Source: Oceanipulchritudo coccoides (GTDB lineage: Bacteria > Verrucomicrobiota > Verrucomicrobiia > Opitutales > Oceanipulchritudinaceae). From it: a DNA stretch of 64,000 bases. The notes beneath the pieces were generated by a model that saw only the letters and a list, made by a program, of their open reading frames with translations, did not search any database and was not told the origin of the DNA. Made by a program: the position numbers and the translations under genes. This document shows positions 9,357 through 17,596 of the stretch, piece after piece (position 1 is the stretch's first letter; each line of letters begins with the position of its first letter). The stretch lies in contig NZ_JAAGNX010000003.1 in assembly GCF_010500615.1 (NCBI RefSeq), forward strand, positions 620,001 through 684,000, in the 5' to 3' direction.

Positions 9357-10442
9357 TCAAGCGTCGACCAGGGTAGTATTAGTGGGGACGGACACGGGAG
9401 CGGGGCCTGTTGAATCGCGAACAACCAGTTTAACGGGAAGGACGATGTCCTGAAGGGGCTGGTCGTCCCCTTGTTGCGCCTCAATAAGGAGGCGTCCTGC
9501 TTCCCATCCGAGGTCTTCGGGAATCGCGGAAGCGGAGGTCAGTGTGGGAATTTCCTCCCAGCAGACGCGTGTCATATCGATAGCCGCTACGCTGACTTCC
9601 CCGCCAATTTTGATCCCCTGTTGGAACAGCCTGCTACAGACCCCGCGGGCCATGGTTCCATTCCCGACAATCCAGGCAGTTGGCAAGTCCTTGCCCGCGC
9701 ATTCCCTGATCAATTGATCAGCTGCCTTGAAGCCCTCGGCCCGGTCCGCACCGCTGGCCTCCTCAATAAACCGGCACCTGGCTGGATCAACACCTGCTTG
9801 CTGGAAGCTTTGAATAACCGCTTCGCGCCGCTCGAGGTAGCGTCCTTTGGGGGCCAATCCCCCGAGAAAAGCAAATTGGCGGTGCCCCAATTCAAAAAGA
9901 TGATGGGTGAGGAGCTGGGCGGCCTTCACCTCATTCGAATTAACCGAGTGAAAAATGCCGGTGGCCCGCGAGCTCACGATGACTGTCGGCATCTGCATAT
10001 CATCTACAAATGATTGGAACTCGGGGGCGATCTCGCCCAGAATAACCAGCCCACGCAAAGTGGGAAGCGTCTCCTTGACCCGTCGCAGCATGCGGTCATC
10101 CGCATCCGACTCGGGCCCAAGAAAAATCAAGTTAAGGTCATTCTCCGAGGCATAGTCATGCAGTCCTTGGGTCACATGGCTGAAAAAATTGGTTTTTGTC
10201 GCGAGTTTGAATGGGGACCGCAGAAAATAACCGATAGCGGTGCGGCGAACCGCTCCGCCAGACACATGATCCACTTTCATTCCCTTTGGGGTGTACCCGG
10301 CGGTGATGGCATAATTCCAAATCCGGTCAAAAGTCGTCGGGGAAATCCCTTCCTTGCGACCATTCAAAACCATTGAAACGAGGGCCTGTGAAACACCAAG
10401 GTGTTTCGCGATGGCAGCTTGGCTGGGAGTCTTCTTGCTCAT
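9357..10442 (-). CDS. LacI-family transcriptional regulator
   Basis: A 361-residue DNA-binding regulator. An N-terminal helix-turn-helix (SQAAIAKHLGVSQALVSMVLNG, residues about 7-29) and hinge precede a periplasmic-binding-protein-like sensor (RGLVILGEIAPEF, HHLFELGHRQFAFLGG, SVAAIDMT). It diverges from the symporter operon and precedes the PL6 gene on the same strand, so it likely senses a breakdown product and controls both sides. The ligand is unknown. Start ATG 10442 gives the standard N terminus; no clear ribosome site is present. Confidence 0.9.
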   Translation of the reverse strand: MSKKTPSQAAIAKHLGVSQALVSMVLNGRKEGISPTTFDRIWNYAITAGYTPKGMKVDHVSGGAVRRTAIGYFLRSPFKLATKTNFFSHVTQGLHDYASENDLNLIFLGPESDADDRMLRRVKETLPTLRGLVILGEIAPEFQSFVDDMQMPTVIVSSRATGIFHSVNSNEVKAAQLLTHHLFELGHRQFAFLGGLAPKGRYLERREAVIQSFQQAGVDPARCRFIEEASGADRAEGFKAADQLIRECAGKDLPTAWIVGNGTMARGVCSRLFQQGIKIGGEVSVAAIDMTRVCWEEIPTLTSASAIPEDLGWEAGRLLIEAQQGDDQPLQDIVLPVKLVVRDSTGPAPVSVPTNTTLVDA

Positions 10443-10556
10443 ATGTTGAAATTTGTCTGGTTGGCGGACACGGCGCGGAGGCCATCAAGAACCCCAGTGC
10501 GGTCCGAACAAGTTGTTCCTACCAATGGCCGCACCCATCAGATTTGCAATCTTCTT

Positions 10557-10582
10557 TTTATAATTATCGGAAGAATTATAAA
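10557..10582. promoter_or_regulatory. Inverted repeat, candidate operator
   Basis: TTTATAATT and AATTATAAA form perfect 9-base arms around an 8-base spacer (ATCGGAAG). It lies 115 bases upstream of the LacI-type gene start, in the divergent control region. Confidence 0.5.
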
Positions 10583-10759
10583 TTCCCCTGAGAGGGCCTC
10601 GTTAAAGCTCTAAAGCGCACCCCGCCGACGGTTCCGCCGATCTCCTGAGGTGTCCTTCGGGTGCCCCCACTTCTCTCGGGTCGGCTCGCTTGCCAGCGCT
10701 GAAAATTCATCCCGGGGTGCCGAAAAGTCTTGCCAGCTCCAGAAGCTCCTGATCAGAAT

Positions 10760-10773
10760 TTAATAATTATTAA
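10760..10773. promoter_or_regulatory. Perfect 14-base palindrome, candidate operator
   Basis: TTAATAATTATTAA is fully self-complementary and sits 70 bases upstream of the symporter start codon. It resembles the core of the repeat at 9288-9312, which supports a shared regulator. Confidence 0.5.
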
Positions 10774-10842
10774 CGGAGAGCGGTCTGATCCTCCGGGATT
10801 GAGGCCGGCAAGCCCAGATCACCCCATTCAACCAACTGCTCT

Positions 10843-12612
10843 ATGTTTGGCACGAACCTCAACTCTTGGGACCTCCTTGTGGTGGTCTTCTATTTTGGCT
10901 TTCAACTCAGCCTGGGTCTCATCTTCCGGGCATTCAGCAAGGATGCCAGCGATTACTTTCGCGCCGGCGGGAGTATCCTCTGGTGGCTGGTCGGGGCATC
11001 GGCGTTCATGACGCAATTCAGCGCCTGGACCTTCACCGGGGCGGCCGGCAAAGCCTATCTGGACGGTTCGCTGGTGGCGGCCGTCTTCTTTGGAAATGCG
11101 GTCGGCTACCTGGGGAACTATTTCCTGACCGCCCACCGGTTTCGCCGTCTGCGGGTGATCACTCCGATCGAGGCGGTCCGAGACCGCTATGGAAACAAGA
11201 ATGAGCAGGTTTTCACATGGATTCAGGTTCCGATGAGTATAGTCTATGCCGGGATCTGGTTGAACGGCTTAGGCATCGTGGCCTCGAGCTTTTTCAATAT
11301 TCCGATGAGCGTGACGATCATCATCGTGGGCGTGGTCGTGGTATTCATGAGCGTGACCGGAGGATCCTGGGCCATCATTGCCTCGGACTTCATGCAGACT
11401 GTGCTTCTGATGAGCATCACCATAGTGGCATGTTTTTTAGCGCTGAGTCACCCGGCGGTTGGCGGACTTTCTGGCTTTATTGAGAAAGTGCCGGAGCACC
11501 ACTTCAAGGTGTGGGAGTCCGAGGATGCATCTTTTGTCTACCTCTGGATATTTGCTGCTTTTGTCATCCAATCCTTCAAATTGAACAACATGTTCGAGTC
11601 TTACCGCTACCTTGCGGTGAAAGACGACAAGCAAGCCAAGAAGGCGGCTTTGATGGCAGCTACCCTCATGTTCGTGGGACCTTTCATCTGGTTCATTCCG
11701 CCGATGGCGGCCTCAATCATCCAGCCGGACTTGAGTCTTGTCTTCCCCCACTTGGGAGAGAAAGCACACGAAGGGGCATTTGTTTTCATCGGACTGGAGC
11801 TAATGCCAGCGGGAATGCTTGGGTTGCTTCTCTGTGCGCTCTTTGCCGCAACCATCTCCTCGATGGATTCGGGCCTCAATCGCAACGCCGGCATAATCGT
11901 TAAGAACTTCTACAATCCGGTTTTCCGGCCGGACGCATCAGGGAAGGAACTTCTCGTTGCGGGCAAGATCGCTTCCGCACTTTTTGGTGTCCTGATCATA
12001 TGCTCAGCTCTGATGATAAGCCAAATCCAGCAGTATGATCTATTTGAAATCATGGTCCTCTTCGGGGCGCTTATCGCGATCCCATATGCCATGCCATTGG
12101 TTTGGGGGATCTTTTTCAAAGGGGCCCCAAGATGGGCGGCATGGTCGAGCCTGATCGTCGGCCTGACCTTCTCCTACATCGCCAAATTCCAATTTGATCC
12201 TTCCTGGCTGGGATACACGGACCTGAGCGGCCGTGAAGCATCCGATCTTCTCTATATAATCAGTGGATTGGGAAACATATTTGTCTGTTCCGTCTGGTTC
12301 TTCCTCACGATCTGGATCGGCCGTCTCACCGGTTACAAGGAAAAGCCAGCCACTGAAAAGCTCTTCGAAAACCTGAAGAAACCGGTCAATTATACGGGCG
12401 AAGGAGGCGTTGAATCGGACGGGAAGCAGGCCAGGATTCTGGGATTACTCTGTTTTGTCTACGGAGGTTTCATCACCTTGCTGGGTGTCGCCATTCCCAA
12501 CCAGCTCTCCGGCCGCCTCTGCTTTGCCTTTTGCGGACTTTTGATTGTCGCGATCGGGACCCTTCTGTACCAAGCTTCCAAGAAAGTAAATCCGGGCGAC
12601 CGGAAACCCTGA
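10843..12612 (+). CDS. Sodium:solute symporter (SSS family)
   Basis: A 589-residue inner-membrane protein with about 13-14 hydrophobic segments and SSS features: DYFRAGGSILWWLVGASAFM near residue 35, AISS-type DSGLNRNAG near 340, and a long hydrophobic C-terminal half. SSS transporters co-import sugars or uronates with Na+. In marine alginate degraders SSS members carry unsaturated uronate or oligoalginate, so import of PL6 products is a reasonable inference. It is the first gene of a run with a mannose-6-phosphate isomerase 5 bases downstream. Confidence 0.9.
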   Translation: MFGTNLNSWDLLVVVFYFGFQLSLGLIFRAFSKDASDYFRAGGSILWWLVGASAFMTQFSAWTFTGAAGKAYLDGSLVAAVFFGNAVGYLGNYFLTAHRFRRLRVITPIEAVRDRYGNKNEQVFTWIQVPMSIVYAGIWLNGLGIVASSFFNIPMSVTIIIVGVVVVFMSVTGGSWAIIASDFMQTVLLMSITIVACFLALSHPAVGGLSGFIEKVPEHHFKVWESEDASFVYLWIFAAFVIQSFKLNNMFESYRYLAVKDDKQAKKAALMAATLMFVGPFIWFIPPMAASIIQPDLSLVFPHLGEKAHEGAFVFIGLELMPAGMLGLLLCALFAATISSMDSGLNRNAGIIVKNFYNPVFRPDASGKELLVAGKIASALFGVLIICSALMISQIQQYDLFEIMVLFGALIAIPYAMPLVWGIFFKGAPRWAAWSSLIVGLTFSYIAKFQFDPSWLGYTDLSGREASDLLYIISGLGNIFVCSVWFFLTIWIGRLTGYKEKPATEKLFENLKKPVNYTGEGGVESDGKQARILGLLCFVYGGFITLLGVAIPNQLSGRLCFAFCGLLIVAIGTLLYQASKKVNPGDRKP

Positions 12613-12617
12613 TTACG

Positions 12618-13733
12618 ATGGAACTATCCGGTAGAATCCTGACCTTCCAGCCAGAGCGAGTGTGGCGCAGCTATCCCGGAGGCGCCACATTGGACCGACT
12701 TCAAGGTAAATCCAATCCACGTGATGACCATTGGCCTGAGGACTGGGTGGGCTCAACAACCGAGGCTGTCAACCCGGTCAAACGACCCGACGGGGAAGGC
12801 CTTGCACGAGTGGTTGAAGGAGACCAGCCAAGGTTCCGCGACCTTCTTGCCCGGGATCCTGTTGCCTTTTTGGGGAAAGACCACACCGGAGCCTATGGGG
12901 CAAACTTGCCGGTTCTTGTAAAATTGCTTGATTCAGCTATCCGCCTGCACTTCCAGGCTCATCCGACCGCAGAATTCGCGAGAAGGCACAAGCTTGGTCC
13001 CTCAGGGAAAGCCGAGGCTTACCATATTCTGGCAATGAGGCCTGAGATCAAGGATCCCTACATCTATATCGGCTTCCAGCGCCCACCATCGCGGGCCGAG
13101 TTCAAGCGCATGATTGAAGAGCAGGACATTGCCGCAATCGAAGCCTGCTTTGATCGTATCCCCGTCAAGGTCGGGGAAACGTACTTTATTCCGGGTGGCC
13201 GTCCGCACGCCATCGGGCCAGGCATCCTCATGGTTGAGGTGATGGAACCCTCTGATCTTGCCGTTCGATTTGAGTTCGAACGCGGCGGCTATGTCCTGCC
13301 TGAATCAGCTCGCTTCATGCAGCGCGATCTCGACTTCTGTCTTGATGTTTTTGACTACGATCCGTTGCCACTTGAACAAGCAATTGCCCGCTATCGCTGC
13401 AATCCCCTGGCACGCCGTGAATGGTCGGGGGGAGGACACCAGTTCTCGCTTCTCGAAAAAGACCGGAATCCGCGCTTCACTCTGCGCCAGTCCACATTCA
13501 CCAGAAATGCTGTATGGGAAGGAGCCCAAGCTTTCATCGGGATCGTGACCTCTGGAACCGGCGTTATCGACGACAGTCAAGGGCAGCGCGCAGTCGGTCC
13601 TTACGATCGCTTCTTTTGTCCCGCGGATCTGGAAAAATTTCAAATTGAACCGGGCCCGGACGGGCTGACTCTCCTTGAATGCTATCCGCCCGCCCCAGAG
13701 GATTCCCTCGCTGATTTTAAACACCCTGGTTGA
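12618..13733 (+). CDS. manA: Class I mannose-6-phosphate isomerase
   Basis: A 371-residue zinc isomerase that interconverts mannose-6-phosphate and fructose-6-phosphate. The motif LHFQAHPTAEFARR (near residue 115) gives the Gln/His zinc ligands, AEAYHIL a further ligand region, and PGGRPHAIG (near 195) the final His. The frame extends upstream into the symporter gene, but ATG 12618 gives the expected start five bases after the symporter stop. Placement suggests use of mannose, which fits the beta-mannosidase upstream in the window. Confidence 0.87.
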   Translation: MELSGRILTFQPERVWRSYPGGATLDRLQGKSNPRDDHWPEDWVGSTTEAVNPVKRPDGEGLARVVEGDQPRFRDLLARDPVAFLGKDHTGAYGANLPVLVKLLDSAIRLHFQAHPTAEFARRHKLGPSGKAEAYHILAMRPEIKDPYIYIGFQRPPSRAEFKRMIEEQDIAAIEACFDRIPVKVGETYFIPGGRPHAIGPGILMVEVMEPSDLAVRFEFERGGYVLPESARFMQRDLDFCLDVFDYDPLPLEQAIARYRCNPLARREWSGGGHQFSLLEKDRNPRFTLRQSTFTRNAVWEGAQAFIGIVTSGTGVIDDSQGQRAVGPYDRFFCPADLEKFQIEPGPDGLTLLECYPPAPEDSLADFKHPG

Positions 13734-13735
13734 AG

Positions 13736-14353
13736 ATGAATTTCCCTACCATCATTGTCGGCGGCATTTGCCTGACCGGAAAGACAACCCTGATCAAGCG
13801 CCTCACAAGCCGCGGCGGGTTTGATTTTAAATACATCGAAGGAGATGATTTACACACGAAGGAATCCATTGAATCGATGACCTTCGGAAGGCCCCTCACA
13901 GACGCAGATCGCCGTATCTGGAAAGCGAAGATTGGAGATATCATACGCAACCGGGAGGAGGGACCAGTCAGCATCATTTCGTGCTCCGCCCTCACCCGGG
14001 CCTTCCGCGATGAGCTTCGCAGCTATGGGGAAGTTCGCTTTATTTTTCTTGTTTTTAGCCGTGCCAGTGCTGAGAAGCGTGCCATAAAGCGCCTTCGCGA
14101 CGATTGGGAGCGTCTCCAGCGGGAACCGTCTTACCGTCCCCATTATTTCCAGCCGGCCATTTATCCAGAGTTGCTGGATGGCCAGTATCGCGACCTTCAA
14201 GTCCCCGGAGGAAAGAATACTCCGGGTGAACCCGAGGGCGATTGTTTCGTCGTCGACCTCGACCAGTTTCCCTCCGGTGACTCGGGCCCGGAAACAGACT
14301 ACGCAAGCCTAGCAGGGCAAATCGCGGACTGGCTTCAGGTCAGGAAACCCTAA
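13736..14353 (+). CDS. Gluconokinase-like P-loop kinase
   Basis: A 205-residue protein with an N-terminal Walker A motif (GGICLTGKTTL, residues 9-19) and the gluconokinase-type EGDDLHTKESIESM...GRPLTDADR segment, which resembles GntK (H-x-x-x-N/S-x-x-K-M-x-x-G-x-P-L-x-D-x-D). It also keeps ISCSALTRAFRDELR. The C terminus is longer and less typical (the usual QFxxLExP motif is absent), so substrate may differ from gluconate; a ketodeoxygluconate-like sugar acid is possible here. It starts two bases after the manA stop codon, so it is co-transcribed. The TTG at 13730 is in frame but less likely as start. Confidence 0.75.
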   Translation: MNFPTIIVGGICLTGKTTLIKRLTSRGGFDFKYIEGDDLHTKESIESMTFGRPLTDADRRIWKAKIGDIIRNREEGPVSIISCSALTRAFRDELRSYGEVRFIFLVFSRASAEKRAIKRLRDDWERLQREPSYRPHYFQPAIYPELLDGQYRDLQVPGGKNTPGEPEGDCFVVDLDQFPSGDSGPETDYASLAGQIADWLQVRKP

Positions 14354-14396
14354 GCCTCAAGACTGGTTACTTTTGCCGGATGGCTCGCTCTGGCCC

Positions 14397-15161
14397 CTAC
14401 ATCCTGTAGATACCACCGTTGATGTCTATTGTCGCTCCGGAAATGAAGCCATCATACTCGCTGGCGAGGAAAGTGATTGTGCGGGCAATATCTCCGGCGT
14501 TACCGGCTCGCTGCAGGGGAATTTGTGAAATCGTGGCATCAGCGGACTCCTTCGTCGTGTGCTTGTCGTGAAAACGGGTTCCGAGGATCAAGCCCGGGGC
14601 CACCGCATTTACCCGAATGCCCTTGCCTCCAAGCTCGGCGGCAAGGGAACGCGTCCAAGTGAGTACCGCTCCCTTTGTTGTAGAATACGCCAGTGAGCCG
14701 GAGTGGCCTCCACAGCGACCGGCAAGTGAAGCAAGGTTTACCACGCTCGCCCCGTCCTGCGCCTTTTCAAGTGCTGGAAGGGATGCCTGCGTGACGTGAA
14801 GCATCGTTGTCATGTTCACATCCAGAACCGTCTGCCAGAACTTTACGTCGATCTCACCAAGGTATTTTCGGCCGATTATGCCACCCACATTATTCACCAG
14901 CACATCCATACCACCGAGGAACTCAATGGCCTCCTGCACACAAGCTGTGGCTTCGCCTTCATCGGTCAGGTCGCCCCGTCCGTAAGCGGCCCGCTGCCCT
15001 CTCGCCTCGGCTCGGGCGACCAGCTCCTTCGGCCCCTCCTCACCCATGAAATAATGGATGAAAATATCGCAACCCGCATCAATCAGATGCTCCGCCACCG
15101 CTTTACCAATTCCTTGTTCCGCACCGGAAACAAAGGCATTCTTTTTGAGTAATGATCCCAT
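14397..15161 (-). CDS. Short-chain dehydrogenase/reductase
   Basis: A 254-residue NAD(P)-dependent SDR. It has GAEQGIGKA (cofactor-binding glycine motif, residues about 13-21), NNVGG (near 90), catalytic Ser in NLASLAG and YSTTK (Tyr/Lys pair), and the C-terminal FISGATIDINGG. Beside PL6 lyases it could reduce 4-deoxy-5-hexoseulose uronate to ketodeoxygluconate, a step done by SDR enzymes in alginate users; this is inference. ATG 15161 is the family-typical start; a longer frame to 15212 is unlikely. An ATAATTAT palindrome lies just upstream. Confidence 0.85.
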   Translation of the reverse strand: MGSLLKKNAFVSGAEQGIGKAVAEHLIDAGCDIFIHYFMGEEGPKELVARAEARGQRAAYGRGDLTDEGEATACVQEAIEFLGGMDVLVNNVGGIIGRKYLGEIDVKFWQTVLDVNMTTMLHVTQASLPALEKAQDGASVVNLASLAGRCGGHSGSLAYSTTKGAVLTWTRSLAAELGGKGIRVNAVAPGLILGTRFHDKHTTKESADATISQIPLQRAGNAGDIARTITFLASEYDGFISGATIDINGGIYRM

Positions 15162-15175
15162 TTTATAATTATGAA
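15162..15175. promoter_or_regulatory. AT-rich motif upstream of SDR gene
   Basis: TTTATAATTATGAATT directly precedes the SDR start codon on the - strand and contains the palindrome ATAATTAT (15165-15172). Its TTTATAATTAT half equals the left arm of the repeat at 10557. It may be a regulator site overlapping the ribosome-binding region. Confidence 0.3.
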
Positions 15176-15323
15176 TTGACTCCTGTTTGAAACGCAAGCA
15201 CAGAAAACTCACCTGGGCAAATTAGCTGCCAATGAGGGGTTCACCGGTACAATTGGGGTTGACCGGAAGGCCCCAGCCCACCGAATTCCCCGATTTGGAA
15301 ATGCGCTAAATACAGAACAGGGA

Positions 15324-16271
15324 TTACGGACGATAGACCCAGATCCAGGCGCCGTCTTCAGAGGCACTCGTTTCTTCCAGATACATCCAGCCCGTGAGAG
15401 CTTCGTTGTATATCCACGGGGCGTTGACTACATTGACCAAGCCCAACCAGTTGCCTGTGTCAGCATAGCCATCCTCAACCATGTAACCGAGCCAGCCGGA
15501 AGATCCCCCTTCGCCAATCGAATCACCAGTCTTGAGGACCACATTGTCAAAATAGACTTCGGCGCCACCCTTGGCGTCGCTGTCTCCAAGGAAACCAAAG
15601 CGGCTGATACCGGCGGCTGGATCATAATCAGCGGTTCCGGTCTGCAGAAGGATATCCTGGTCGGCAAGGACGCCGTCGACAAAGATCGAGTACGTAAGCG
15701 GTTGGAGCGTGTAGGCTACCCCACCCATGGTGAAGTCCAACGTATTGACAGTGGAATTGTTGGCCACGAGAGAAACCGAATAGGTTGTTCCACCATCGTG
15801 TTCGCCGGACACACTGCTTGTGCTCAAACCACCATTGTCGCCGTTGTCATAACCAAAACGGAAATCCGTGTCCCATTTGAAACCAAGTTGTAGCCCGGTC
15901 TTGCTGTTGGAAGTGGGATCGATGTCATTGCCAAAGCGGAATCGAATTTCACCATTCGAAGCGGTTCCCGGGGCACTGCCATCCGCATTGTAGGTAGGCT
16001 GGCTTTCATTACGGAAATCGAAGTCCAACTGGAATCCGTCCATAAGAGGACTAGTTAGGTAGACATAAGCTTCCGGCTTGTCCGCAGTGCTGAAATCAGC
16101 AATCCGCAATTCACCGGAAGAATCATCCGGGGTGGAACTGGCGTCGCCCTTGATTGTGGAAAAGTTTGCCGCAAGGTCGCCTGTATCCATGAAGATACTT
16201 GTGACTTCAGCGAAGGCCACACAGGCCGACGCGCTAGCAATTGTGAAGGTAATGAGCTTTTTCATATTCAT
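15324..16271 (-). CDS. Secreted LamG-like protein with W-rich C-terminal tail
   Basis: A 315-residue exported protein with a clear signal peptide (MKKLITFTIASASACVAFAE). The body (about residues 25-250) looks like a concanavalin/LamG-type beta-sandwich (FQLDFDFRNES, FRFGYDNGDNGG, AEVYFDNVVLKTG), a fold that often binds sugars. After a Gly/Ser linker (GEGGSSG) the last 58 residues hold a tryptophan-rich module (TGNWLGLVNV, APWIYNEALTGWMY, GAWIWVYRP) that is very like the end of the octaheme cytochrome at 47702-49243. The function is unknown; glycan binding at the cell surface is a guess from its position between uronate-use genes. ATG 16271 and ATG 16265 are both possible. Confidence 0.75.
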   Translation of the reverse strand: MNMKKLITFTIASASACVAFAEVTSIFMDTGDLAANFSTIKGDASSTPDDSSGELRIADFSTADKPEAYVYLTSPLMDGFQLDFDFRNESQPTYNADGSAPGTASNGEIRFRFGNDIDPTSNSKTGLQLGFKWDTDFRFGYDNGDNGGLSTSSVSGEHDGGTTYSVSLVANNSTVNTLDFTMGGVAYTLQPLTYSIFVDGVLADQDILLQTGTADYDPAAGISRFGFLGDSDAKGGAEVYFDNVVLKTGDSIGEGGSSGWLGYMVEDGYADTGNWLGLVNVVNAPWIYNEALTGWMYLEETSASEDGAWIWVYRP

Positions 16272-16597
16272 CTGATTAGGGATTGGATTAGTTAGAAAAT
16301 TTGATGGTTCTTGACAGAGAACACGCAGTCAAAGGTTCTAGATAGAGATATTTATAAATATGAATAGAGATTTCTGAGGCAAGGACAATCGAATATATTC
16401 TCTCCAACCAAAGGTGAATCAGAGGCGGCATACAAATTCATAAGCCTTTATGCTTAATGTACTTATCGAAATATTTAACGATATCCCCAAACAGAATAAG
16501 ATGTTTAATAATAATTTCCATCGCCAGACCTAAACGCCGGTTAGGCTTATCTGGCGGAGCTTCGGTTCTACCAACTCTACGGAATCAGGTGATCATT
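16272..16597. promoter_or_regulatory. Intergenic control region with palindrome
   Basis: This 326-base AT-rich stretch has no gene. It includes ATATTTATAAATAT (16348-16361), a perfect 14-base palindrome 77 bases upstream of the secreted-protein gene, and probably its promoter. The remainder, toward the aldo/keto reductase stop, shows only weak AT-rich repeats. Confidence 0.5.
16348..16361. promoter_or_regulatory. Perfect 14-base palindrome
   Basis: ATATTTATAAATAT is fully self-complementary and lies upstream of the - strand secreted-protein gene. It resembles the TTTATATTTATAAA repeat upstream of the second PL6 gene (19428-19441). Confidence 0.45.
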
Positions 16598-17596
16598 TCA
16601 TCGAATGCGACTTGGATGCATCCATAGGTCACACTCCTGACCGAGAGTCGCCTTCAAGGCTGTCGTTGCTGCAGAGAGGGAGTCAAGTTGCTGACGATCC
16701 AACCGTAATTTGGCCACAGCCAGGTTTTCGGCCAACTGCGAGGGTGAGCGTACTCCAACAATTATACTCCCCACCGCCTCCTGGTGGAGAAGCCAAGCGA
16801 GGGCCAGGGGAGCCATATCCAAACCCCATTCGCCGGCTAGGGCGCGAATTGCCTCCAGCGTGGCAAAGGTCAGATCTTCACAACCCGGTTCATTGTGACT
16901 GCTGTATGGACGATCGGCACGGAAGTGGCGGCTGCGGGCCCGGCGATCGGGAACTTCATCCGCGTCGGAAAACTTTCCCGTGAGCAATCCCTGCATAAGT
17001 GGACTGTATGCAAGGATGCGCATCCCTTTGTTGATCATCGGCGGAATCACATCAAATTCAACTGCCCGCGCCAGGAGAGAATAAGGGAACTGGTTCGTCG
17101 TTGCCGGTCCCCCGCCGGAAAACCAGTCTGACAAATCCCGCGGACCGAAATTACAGACCCCGAATGCGCGGATTTTTCCCTCTGATTGGAGATCTCGAAG
17201 CGTCGCGAGCGTCTCATCGAGTGGAAGGACATGGCTCGGCCAATGCACTTGGTACAGGTCGATGATGTCCGTTTGAAGACGGCGTAGACTCTCCTCGCAG
17301 GATTGACGCATGCCAGTTTCCGTCAGGTCATGGCGGCCAACCTTGGTTGCGATCACCACCTCATCCCGACATCCGCGGAAGACATCCCCAAGAAGTTCTT
17401 CTGAAGCGCCGTCTCCGTAAACGGGCGCTGTATCAAAAAAGTTGATACCTGCTTCCAAAGCCGCATGCAGGGTTGCAGTGGATTCTTTCCGGTCCTGTTG
17501 ACCCCAGTATTCGCGGCCAGCCATGGCCCAGCATCCGATCGCCACCCGGCTCACGTGGAGTCTGGAACCATCCCCGCACTCAATTGGAATTTTCAT
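16598..17596 (-). CDS. Aldo/keto reductase
   Basis: A 332-residue NADPH-dependent reductase with the family tetrad: Asp and Tyr in FFDTAPVYGDG (residues about 52-62), Lys in VIATKVG, and His in LYQVHWP. The C-terminal GSIIVGVRSPSQLAENL block binds cofactor. The start codon overlaps the stop of the upstream PL6 gene as ATGA (17593-17596), so the two are translationally coupled, and GAGGG precedes it. This tight link suggests the enzyme reduces a keto-uronate derived from the lyase product, although the lyase is exported. The substrate is unproven. Confidence 0.88.
   Translation of the reverse strand: MKIPIECGDGSRLHVSRVAIGCWAMAGREYWGQQDRKESTATLHAALEAGINFFDTAPVYGDGASEELLGDVFRGCRDEVVIATKVGRHDLTETGMRQSCEESLRRLQTDIIDLYQVHWPSHVLPLDETLATLRDLQSEGKIRAFGVCNFGPRDLSDWFSGGGPATTNQFPYSLLARAVEFDVIPPMINKGMRILAYSPLMQGLLTGKFSDADEVPDRRARSRHFRADRPYSSHNEPGCEDLTFATLEAIRALAGEWGLDMAPLALAWLLHQEAVGSIIVGVRSPSQLAENLAVAKLRLDRQQLDSLSAATTALKATLGQECDLWMHPSRIR

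Larger units (their letters stand above)
10443..10842. promoter_or_regulatory. Divergent promoter region, LacI regulator / symporter operon
   Basis: This 400-base region separates the divergent regulator and symporter genes. No gene is supported. It contains two AT palindromes (10557-10582 and 10760-10773) and a GC-rich middle part with short inverted repeats (for example around 10620-10700). Confidence 0.6.
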
